Source: CAMYLR01 sp039588915
GTDB lineage: Bacteria > Gemmatimonadota > Gemmatimonadetes > JACCXV01 > JAHWKZ01
DNA: 6,635 nt
Direction of reading: 5' to 3'
NCBI GenBank assembly: GCA_039588915.1
Contig: JBDGYV010000097.1
Coordinates: 1 to 6,635 of the forward strand
Both the position numbers and the translations under genes were made by a program. Shown here piece by piece: positions 1-5,999 of this stretch. Under the pieces are notes generated by a model. The model saw only the letters and a list, made by a program, of their open reading frames with translations, was not told the DNA's origin and did no database searches. Position 1 is the stretch's first letter, and each line of letters starts with the position of its first letter.

Positions 1-1
1 A

Positions 2-493
2 CGCGTCAATGGCGAGCCCTACGCGGTAGCGGTGCCCGTCCACAAGACGCTGCTCGAAGTGCTCCGCGAAGACATCGGATTGACCGGCACCAAGCACGGC
101 TGCGAGCTCGGCGAATGCGGTACGTGCACAGTGCTCATCGACGGGCAACCGGTCCTGTCGTGTCTCGCCCTGCCGGCTGCGTTGGAAGGTCGTGACGTGA
201 CGACGGTCGAGGGGCTCGAGTCGGCCGACGGCCTGCACCCGCTTCAGCAAGCGTTCGTCGAGTTGGGCGCCGCTCAGTGTGGGTACTGCACGCCGGGCTT
301 CGTGCTGGCGGCAAGAGCGCTGTTGGAAGGTAACCCGCGGCCTTCGAGGGCTGAGATCGAGACCGCTCTAGGCGGCAACCTCTGCCGCTGCACCGGCTAT
401 CTCAAGATCTACGAGGCGGTCGAGCTGGCTGCCGCTCGCATGCGCGGTGAGCCCGCCGAACCGACCAGGGAGATGCTTTATGGCGCCGGTTGA
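2..493 (+). CDS. Molybdenum hydroxylase [2Fe-2S] subunit (HcrC/CoxS/XdhA-small type), 5' partial
   Basis: This is the small iron-sulfur subunit of a three-subunit molybdenum hydroxylase; it relays electrons between the Mo centre and the FAD subunit. The reading frame is open to the left edge, and the residues before the GTG at 32 (RVNGEPYAVAV) match the usual N-terminal strand of the family, so the true start lies outside the window. The plant-ferredoxin-type cluster motif is C-x4-C-x2-C-x11-C, with cysteine codons at 101, 116, 125 and 161. The C-terminal helical [2Fe-2S] domain has C-x2-C (278, 287) within QCGYCTPGF and C-x-C (383, 389) within GNLCRCTGY, 31 residues apart. All eight cluster ligands are present. 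About 163 residues are visible, close to the usual full length, so little is missing. No signal peptide is visible, but the extreme N-terminus is not seen. The gene overlaps the next by 14 bp. The family call is very secure; the substrate of the complex is not. Confidence 0.96.
   Translation, partial: RVNGEPYAVAVPVHKTLLEVLREDIGLTGTKHGCELGECGTCTVLIDGQPVLSCLALPAALEGRDVTTVEGLESADGLHPLQQAFVELGAAQCGYCTPGFVLAARALLEGNPRPSRAEIETALGGNLCRCTGYLKIYEAVELAAARMRGEPAEPTREMLYGAG
467..473 (+). promoter_or_regulatory. Shine-Dalgarno site for the molybdopterin subunit
   Basis: AGGGAGA lies inside the end of the [2Fe-2S] gene, six bases before the ATG at 480. It decides the start of the catalytic subunit in favour of ATG 480 over the upstream GTG at 447, which would add residues not typical of the family. 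Confidence 0.7.
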
Positions 494-2882
494 AGATCAA
501 CTGCGCGTCGTCGGCACTTCGCTTCCCAAGGTCGATGCGGTAGCCAAGGTCACCGGTCGCACCAAGTTCGCGGACGATCTCTTCCTGCCGCGGATGCTCC
601 ACTGTCGGATGTTGCGGTCTACGACGCCGCACGCAGAGATCGTCTCGATCAACACACAGCGCGCGGAAGAGCACCCCGGCGTCGTGGGCGTCCTGGTCGG
701 GCGCGACCTGCCGAACCCGTATGGGATCTTGCCCGTCAGTCAGGACGAGCACGCGCTGTGCCTCGACAAAGTGCGGTTTATCGGTGACCCCGTTGCGGCG
801 GTGGCGGCGATCGACGAGGAAACGGCGTTCGAGGCGTGCGAGCTGATCGATGTCGAGTATGCGCCGCTCGACTCTGTGGCTGACATCGAGGACGCACTCG
901 GTGGCGACGATCCAGCGATCCACCTCTACGGCGATGCGCACAATGTCCACAAGGCGATTGCGCTCGAGTTCGGTGACGTCGAGGCCGCGTTAATCGAGGC
1001 CGACCTCGTCCACGAGGACCTCTTCTTCTACGAAGGGAACACGCATCTGCCGATGGAGCAGCACGCCGCGCTGGCCGACTACCGGCCGGATGATCGGCTG
1101 ACATTGTGGTCGTCGAGCCAGACACCGCACTACGTCCACCGCGCGCTGGCGACCGTGCTCGAGATGCCGGCCAGCCGGATCCGCGTCATCGCCACGCCCA
1201 ACGGCGGCGGGTTCGGTGGCAAGTCCGATCCCTTCAACCACGAGATCGTGGTTGCTGAGCTTTCGCGCCGCACCGGTCGACCGGTCAAGATCTGTCTCAA
1301 TCGGGAAGAGGTCTTCTACTGTCACCGCGGACGCCACCCGACGCTCATGTGGATCAAGACCGGATTCAAGCAAGATGGCTCGATCACCGGCATGCACTTC
1401 CGATCGTTTTTAGATGGTGGAGCGTACGGCTCGTACGGGGTCGCATCGACGTACTACACCGGTGCGCTGCAGACCGTCACCTATCCGGTGCCGGCTTACA
1501 AGTTCGAGGGGTTGCGGGTGTTCACCAACAAACCACCGTGTGGTCCGAAGCGCGGGCACGGGACGCCGCAGCCACGATTTGCGCTCGAGGTTCACATCGA
1601 CAAGGTGGCCGAGAAGTTGGGTCTCGATCCGGCCCGCATGCGACTCGATCACCTGGTTGAGCCCGATTCGGTAACCGCCAACTACTTGAAGATCGGATCG
1701 ATGGGACTCGGCGCCTGTATCGAGAAGGTCGTCGCCGAGTCAGGGTGGAACGATCGCTTTGGAAAGCTGCCCGAAGGGAAGGGGCTGGGGCTCGCCTGTG
1801 GGTCGTACATCTCGGGTGCGGGGTTGCCCATCTACTGGAACAACATGCCGCACTCGGGCGTGCAGCTAAAGCTCGATCGCGGTCAGGGGTCGGATTCAGT
1901 GCTCGCTTACGTGGTGGCCGAGGTGCTCGGCATCGATCCCTTCGAGATCGACATCGTGACCGCCGATACTTCGCTGACGCCGGTCGACCTCGGTTCGTAT
2001 TCGAGTCGGGTCACGCTGATGACCGGCAACGCCGCGCTACAGGCCGCCGAGCGGGCGCGTGAGCTGCTCGTTCGATCGGTGGCCGAAAAGTGGGACGTGC
2101 CTGGGGTCCGGGTCGCGATGGCCGAGGGCCAGGTGTTCGACGTTCAGGATCCCGAGTGCACGATGACGTTCACTGAAGCGGTCGTGCTGGCCGAGTCGAA
2201 GTTCGGAACGATCGGCACGGTCGGTTCCTACACGCCGCCACGCTCGCCGGGCCGTTATCGCGGCGCCGGTGTCGGGCCGAGCCCGGCCTACTCGTACGCG
2301 GCGGCGGTGGCTCAGGTAGCAGTCGATGTCGATACCGGCGAGACCCACGTCGATGATGTCTGGATCGCGCACGACATCGGGCGTGCGATCAACCCCGTGG
2401 TCGCGATCGGTCAAGTCGAAGGCTCGGTTTACATGGGGCTCGGCGAGGCGCTGATGGAGGAGATGACGTACCGCGGGAATCGCAACGTTGTCCACCATCA
2501 TCCCTCGATGCTTGAGTACAAGAGCCCGACCACCCACGAGATGTGTCGGGTGCACACGTACTTGATCGAAGATCCCGATCCAAACGGACCGTTTGGCGCC
2601 AAGGAGGTTGGCCAGGGGCCGCTGCTTCCGATCCCACCGGCGATCGTCAATGGCGTGTATGATGCAGTCGGCGCCCGGGTCGACGAAGTCCCGGTGACGC
2701 CGCAGAAGGTGCTGGCGGCGCTGAAACGAAAGGCGAAGCAGGAGGAGCCACGCGAGGGCCCCAAGAAGGCTCTAACATTCGACTGGCCGGATGCGATTCA
2801 AGTGCCACCTCCGTGGGCCGGCGGCGATGGCCGCGCGCTCGAGGAGGGCCGCGAGATCGGCGGGGGAGGGGTGCGCGCATGA
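480..2882 (+). CDS. Molybdenum hydroxylase molybdopterin-binding catalytic subunit (HcrA/XdhB/CoxL family)
   Basis: This large subunit binds the molybdopterin cofactor and hydroxylates or reductively dehydroxylates the substrate. The 800-residue protein has the N-terminal aldehyde oxidase/xanthine dehydrogenase a/b hammerhead (about residues 15-130) followed by the Mo-binding domains. Visible motifs are the glycine loop GGGFGGK (242-248), CGPKRGHGTPQ (354-364), GQGSD (468-472), LGSYSSRVT and, near the C-terminus, GPFGAKEVGQG with the conserved catalytic glutamate at E709. The CO dehydrogenase loop AYRCSFR is absent, so this is not a CoxL-type CO dehydrogenase. The best match from memory is the 4-hydroxybenzoyl-CoA reductase alpha-like branch, supported by the HcrB-type partner encoded next. 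One oddity is that the strand and GxxxI segment normally preceding GQG are missing between R467 and G468 (see findings). A C-terminal tail rich in P and G follows the last domain, and its GGGG stretch is encoded by the next gene's ribosome site. Start ATG 480 was chosen for its Shine-Dalgarno site. The substrate is unassigned. Confidence 0.95.
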   Translation: MAPVEDQLRVVGTSLPKVDAVAKVTGRTKFADDLFLPRMLHCRMLRSTTPHAEIVSINTQRAEEHPGVVGVLVGRDLPNPYGILPVSQDEHALCLDKVRFIGDPVAAVAAIDEETAFEACELIDVEYAPLDSVADIEDALGGDDPAIHLYGDAHNVHKAIALEFGDVEAALIEADLVHEDLFFYEGNTHLPMEQHAALADYRPDDRLTLWSSSQTPHYVHRALATVLEMPASRIRVIATPNGGGFGGKSDPFNHEIVVAELSRRTGRPVKICLNREEVFYCHRGRHPTLMWIKTGFKQDGSITGMHFRSFLDGGAYGSYGVASTYYTGALQTVTYPVPAYKFEGLRVFTNKPPCGPKRGHGTPQPRFALEVHIDKVAEKLGLDPARMRLDHLVEPDSVTANYLKIGSMGLGACIEKVVAESGWNDRFGKLPEGKGLGLACGSYISGAGLPIYWNNMPHSGVQLKLDRGQGSDSVLAYVVAEVLGIDPFEIDIVTADTSLTPVDLGSYSSRVTLMTGNAALQAAERARELLVRSVAEKWDVPGVRVAMAEGQVFDVQDPECTMTFTEAVVLAESKFGTIGTVGSYTPPRSPGRYRGAGVGPSPAYSYAAAVAQVAVDVDTGETHVDDVWIAHDIGRAINPVVAIGQVEGSVYMGLGEALMEEMTYRGNRNVVHHHPSMLEYKSPTTHEMCRVHTYLIEDPDPNGPFGAKEVGQGPLLPIPPAIVNGVYDAVGARVDEVPVTPQKVLAALKRKAKQEEPREGPKKALTFDWPDAIQVPPPWAGGDGRALEEGREIGGGGVRA
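2862..2871 (+). promoter_or_regulatory. Shine-Dalgarno site for the FAD subunit
   Basis: GGGGGAGGGG within the end of the catalytic subunit gene contains GGAGG about nine bases before the ATG at 2879. It supports ATG 2879 (ATGA overlap) over the adjacent ATG 2882 and over a far-upstream GTG at 2813. The same bases encode the glycine run near the end of the upstream protein. Confidence 0.65.
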
Positions 2883-3868
2883 TGCGGTTGCCGCACTTTC
2901 GGTTCCAGGTGCCAGGGACGGTCGACGAAGCGATCACCCAAAAGCACGAGGCACCGCCCGACGCGGCGTACGTGGCTGGTGGAACGGATCTCTACCCGAA
3001 CATGAAACGCCGCCACCAGGAGCCGTCGGTCCTGATCGCGCTCCACGCGATCGACGAGTTGCGGACGATCGTTATTGAAGCGGACGGTACGGTGTCGATC
3101 GGCGCGACCGCGACGCTGACCGAGGTCGCCAGCCATCCAGCGGTACAGACGGCGTGTCCCGCGTTGGTCGAGACGATGCACCTCATCTCGACGCCGATCC
3201 TCCAGAACATGGGAACGATCGGCGGCAACTTGCTGCTCGACACGCGGTGCAACTACTACGACCAGAACCATGAGTGGCGAAAGTCGATCGATTACTGCAT
3301 GAAGAAAGACGGCGAGGTGTGTTGGGTGGCGCCGCAATCGCCCCGGTGTTGGGCGGTACAGTCGGCCGACTCGGTGCCGCTGTTGGTGGCGATGGGGGCG
3401 ACCGTCGACTTGGTCGGCCCGGATGGCGAGCGGTCTGTCCCGATCCAAAGTCTCTACCGGGACGACGGGATCCTTTACCTGTCGAAGCAACAGGACGAGC
3501 TGCTGACGCGAATCCACCTGCCGAGCCCGAACGGTTGGCGATCGAGCTATCGAAAGGTGCGCCGGCGCGGCGCGTTCGACTTCCCGGTTCTGGGGGTCGG
3601 TACGTGGGCCGAGCTGGACTCGGATGGCGTCGTCCGAGACGCGCGAATCGTTCTGGGTGGGGTCGCTTCGTCGCCGGTTGTGGTCGAGGCCGCGGCGGAA
3701 GCGCTGATTGGCTCATCACTATCGGCGGAACCAATCGAGGAAGCCGCTCAGTTGGCGTGGAAGAACGGGCGGCCACTCGACAATACCGACTTCACGCTGT
3801 ACTGGCGGAAAGAGATGATCCGTCCGACCGTCCGGCACGCGCTCGAGGATCTCGCGAGCCACCGATGA
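2879..3868 (+). CDS. Molybdenum hydroxylase FAD-binding subunit with HcrB-type [4Fe-4S] insertion
   Basis: This medium subunit binds FAD and exchanges electrons with the external partner. The 329-residue protein has the PCMH-type FAD-binding fold: AGGTDLYPNMK (33-43) and the FAD loop GTIGGNLLLDTR (112-123), then the CO dehydrogenase flavoprotein C-terminal domain (about 220-325). Between the FAD loop and the rest of the domain is an insert of about 35-40 residues with C124, C140, C148 and C157 (C-x15-C-x7-C-x8-C), in the context DTRCNYYDQNHEWRK, DYCMKKDGEVCWV and SPRCWAV. From memory, the same context and spacing ligate an extra [4Fe-4S] cluster in 4-hydroxybenzoyl-CoA reductase HcrB; ordinary xanthine dehydrogenase and CO dehydrogenase FAD subunits lack it. 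Residue numbers assume the first of two adjacent ATGs. The gene overlaps the Mo subunit stop and the mocA start by 4 bp each, which suggests translational coupling. Cluster binding is inferred from the motif; an HcrB-like uncharacterised oxidoreductase is the safest name. Confidence 0.95.
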   Translation: MMRLPHFRFQVPGTVDEAITQKHEAPPDAAYVAGGTDLYPNMKRRHQEPSVLIALHAIDELRTIVIEADGTVSIGATATLTEVASHPAVQTACPALVETMHLISTPILQNMGTIGGNLLLDTRCNYYDQNHEWRKSIDYCMKKDGEVCWVAPQSPRCWAVQSADSVPLLVAMGATVDLVGPDGERSVPIQSLYRDDGILYLSKQQDELLTRIHLPSPNGWRSSYRKVRRRGAFDFPVLGVGTWAELDSDGVVRDARIVLGGVASSPVVVEAAAEALIGSSLSAEPIEEAAQLAWKNGRPLDNTDFTLYWRKEMIRPTVRHALEDLASHR

Positions 3869-4485
3869 CACACCTGTCCCGGGCGGTGGTGGGGATCGTG
3901 CTGGCTGCCGGGCGCTCGCAGCGGATGGGTGAGCCCAAGGCACTGCTCGAGATCGACGGCCAGACGTTTCTCGAGCGTGCGATCAGGACGTTGCTGAACG
4001 GTGGCTGCGCGTCGGTTGTCGCGGTCCTCCCACCGTCCGAATCGGCGCTGCGAATGTGGGAAATCGCTGAATCGACCGGCGCACGCGTAGTCGAGAACCC
4101 GAACCCAAAGTCCGAGCCGATCGACTCGCTGCGGATCGGTTTGGAAGCCGCACCGCTGGACTTTGGGGCCGCAGCGATGCTGCCGGTTGATCATCCCGTG
4201 GTCCGGGAGTCGACGGTTGCGGCGTTGCTCGACGCCTTCGAGTCTCGCGGAGCGGTGATCGTACGACCGGTGTTCGAGGGCCGACCGGGCCATCCGATCC
4301 TCCTGGAGTGCTCGATCTGGGACGAGTTGGCCGAGCCCGATCTTCCGGAAGGAATGCGCACGGTGGTGCGCCGGCATTACGCCGAGATCGAACATGTAGT
4401 GGTCGACGACCCCGCGGTGCTGGCAAACATCGACACGCCGGATGATTACGCGCGAGAGTTGGAACGGCGACGATGCGAGGCCTGA
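3865..4485 (+). CDS. mocA: MocA-like molybdenum cofactor nucleotidyltransferase
   Basis: This is a MobA/MocA-family NTP transferase that probably attaches CMP (or GMP) to molybdopterin to make the dinucleotide cofactor of the hydroxylase encoded upstream. The 206-residue protein has the Rossmann-like N-terminal signature LAAGRSQRMGEPK (13-25), the SLRIGL segment (88-93), the metal-binding aspartate region LPVDHP (106-111, D109), GRPGHPIL (139-146) and NIDTPDDY near the C-terminus. The length is normal for the family and no membrane segment or signal is seen. The start ATG 3865 forms an ATGA overlap with the FAD subunit stop. There is no good Shine-Dalgarno close by (a GAGG sits about 16 bases upstream), so expression probably depends on translation of the upstream gene. 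The frame is open far upstream (to 3274), but that part is a shadow of the FAD gene. MocA (cytidylyl) rather than MobA (guanylyl) is inferred from operon context, since hydroxylases of this superfamily usually carry the CMP form. Confidence 0.88.
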   Translation: MTHLSRAVVGIVLAAGRSQRMGEPKALLEIDGQTFLERAIRTLLNGGCASVVAVLPPSESALRMWEIAESTGARVVENPNPKSEPIDSLRIGLEAAPLDFGAAAMLPVDHPVVRESTVAALLDAFESRGAVIVRPVFEGRPGHPILLECSIWDELAEPDLPEGMRTVVRRHYAEIEHVVVDDPAVLANIDTPDDYARELERRRCEA

Positions 4486-5999
4486 GGAGACGATCGTACA
4501 AGACGGTTCCGGGGGAGTTCTACGGGACGCCAAAGGAGCTTTGGGGTTTTCGCTCATCGCCGAGCAAGGGTCGCCCGGCCGACATCGCGGAGACGTTTCT
4601 GCGCGCCAATGCTGAGCTGTTGGGGTTGGCTGAAAACCTGTCGGGCCTCGAGTTCCAGAAGGTCATTCCGAGCCTCGGCGCGCATCATATCATCTTTCAG
4701 CAGATTCACTTTGGCCGACGGGTTCACCGAGCCTACGTCACGGTACACGTCGGGAACGACGATCGCGTCTATCTCACCAAGAACCGAGCCATGCCGCGTG
4801 GGCTCCTGCCGCTCAAAGCGGAGTTTCGACTCGCGGAGAAGGACCTGATCCGCCGCGCGCGTTGTTGCCTGCGCCTCAATCGACGTCGGGTTCGAGTTCA
4901 GGATCTCGAAGAGATGTGGTTTCCCAAGGGGGCCCGACTCATTCCGGCTTGCCGTGTGCGGTTGGAACGCAGCCGGCCGGTCGAGGAGTGGATCGTGTAC
5001 GTCAATGCCAAGACCGGTAGCATGTTGAGCAAGTGCGACAATCTTGCTGCCGCTGTTCGGGGTCGGGCGCGCGTCTTTGAACCCAGTCCCGTGACCGCCA
5101 TCGATGGTCATGAGACCTTGTTGACGGAGAAGCTGCGCCCGCGTCGACCGCCGAGTGAGGCCTACAAGACCGTGTCTCTCTGGAGCCTCACCGGGAACGG
5201 GTATCTGGAGGGTAAGCGAGTCACGACTCGACCGAGCGGGTTTAAGCGTCGTGTGCGGCGCACCAGTCACCAGTTCCTGTTCGATTCGACCGATAAGGGG
5301 TTTGAAGAGGTGATGGTCTACCATCATATCGACAGCGCCATCCGCTACCTTGAGCGGCTTGGGTTTCGCGGGAAGCGCGGCATCTTTCACGCGCCGGTAC
5401 GGGTCAACGTCAATGGTACGCGTGACGACGACTCCTGGTACAGCCCCTGGTACAGGTTGTTGACGTTTGGAACCGGCAGCATCGATGACGCCGAGGACGG
5501 GGAGACGATCGTGCATGAGCTTGGTCACGCATTGCAGGACGCGATCATACCGGATTTCGGGCAAACGGAGGAAGCGGCCGCGATGGGTGAAGGCTTCGGG
5601 GACTATTTCGCAGCGAGCATCTTCGCCGACGAAAAGCCGGAGCGGTATCAGCCTTGTGTGATAACGTGGGACGGATTGCTGATCGGCCTCGCGGACAATC
5701 TGGACCCACCCTGTTTGCGGCGCGTGGACAATGATTGGACATACGCTGACTTCATAAAGAAAGATGACGAGCACAACAACGGTGAGATTTGGTCGGCAAC
5801 GTTGTGGCAGATACGAAACAAGCTTGGCGGCGAAGTGGCCGATCGTCTGATCGTAGAGAGCCACTTTCAACAAGATGGGTTCACGACGTTTGCCAAAGGT
5901 GCGAGGGCCATCATCGATGCAGACCAGAACCTCAATGACGGCGTCAATCGCGCAGCGCTGCGGAAGATCTTCAAAGATCGCGAGATCGGACCGATATGA
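4473..5999 (+). CDS. Fungalysin/M36-like zinc metallopeptidase with FTP and PepSY-like propeptide, no signal peptide
   Basis: This 508-residue protein is a predicted zinc endopeptidase. Residues about 36-104 resemble the FTP (fungalysin/thermolysin propeptide) domain (FLRANAELLGL, HHIIFQQIHFGRRVHRAYV). Residues about 118-188 look like a PepSY-type propeptide segment ending EEWIVYVNAKTGSML. A linker with RVFEPSPVTAI leads into the catalytic region. The catalytic part has YHHIDSAIRYLERLGF (283-298), the zinc motif HELGH (H348, H352, catalytic E349), the third-ligand motif GEGFGD with E373 and D377, and HNNGEIW (434-440), which resembles the M36 family's downstream conserved block. All expected ligands are present, so it should be active. 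Family members are usually exported, but here the N-terminus is MRGLRRRSYKTVPGEF with no hydrophobic segment, and an in-frame TGA at 4443 rules out a longer start. It overlaps mocA by 13 bp and xdhC by 4 bp, placing it inside the operon. Codon choice is less GC-rich than in its neighbours. Its target is unknown; cofactor-enzyme maturation or unrelated insertion are both possible. Confidence 0.87.
   Translation: MRGLRRRSYKTVPGEFYGTPKELWGFRSSPSKGRPADIAETFLRANAELLGLAENLSGLEFQKVIPSLGAHHIIFQQIHFGRRVHRAYVTVHVGNDDRVYLTKNRAMPRGLLPLKAEFRLAEKDLIRRARCCLRLNRRRVRVQDLEEMWFPKGARLIPACRVRLERSRPVEEWIVYVNAKTGSMLSKCDNLAAAVRGRARVFEPSPVTAIDGHETLLTEKLRPRRPPSEAYKTVSLWSLTGNGYLEGKRVTTRPSGFKRRVRRTSHQFLFDSTDKGFEEVMVYHHIDSAIRYLERLGFRGKRGIFHAPVRVNVNGTRDDDSWYSPWYRLLTFGTGSIDDAEDGETIVHELGHALQDAIIPDFGQTEEAAAMGEGFGDYFAASIFADEKPERYQPCVITWDGLLIGLADNLDPPCLRRVDNDWTYADFIKKDDEHNNGEIWSATLWQIRNKLGGEVADRLIVESHFQQDGFTTFAKGARAIIDADQNLNDGVNRAALRKIFKDREIGPI

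Noticed and set aside
32..34. GTG at 32 as true start of the [2Fe-2S] subunit
   Set aside because: The in-frame residues before it match the conserved N-terminal strand of the family, so the gene begins upstream of the window.
447..479. GTG at 447 as start of the molybdopterin subunit
   Set aside because: ATG 480 has a well-placed AGGGAGA site, and the extra 11 residues do not resemble the family N-terminus.
2813..2878. GTG at 2813 as start of the FAD subunit
   Set aside because: The added Arg/Gly-rich residues are an out-of-frame reading of the Mo subunit tail. The family N-terminus begins at ATG 2879, behind a GGAGG site.
480..2882. Assignment as CO dehydrogenase large subunit or purine xanthine dehydrogenase
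   Set aside because: The AYRCSFR active-site loop of CO dehydrogenase is absent, and the partner FAD subunit carries the HcrB-type cysteine insert, which neither enzyme type has.
2798..3517. 239-codon minus-strand frame, and 402-950, 3748-4557 and 6029-6496 on the same strand
   Set aside because: All are antisense to strongly supported genes, Arg-rich, and without domain signatures.
3274..3864. Upstream extension of the mocA frame that would give a 403-residue protein
   Set aside because: The added part is an Arg/Gly-rich shadow of the FAD subunit gene. The MocA fold begins right after the ATG at 3865, which forms an ATGA overlap.
4554..5873. 439-codon open frame on the minus strand opposite the peptidase gene
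   Set aside because: It lies wholly antisense to a gene with clear FTP and zinc-peptidase motifs, shows no recognisable domain, and is a by-product of GC-biased codons.
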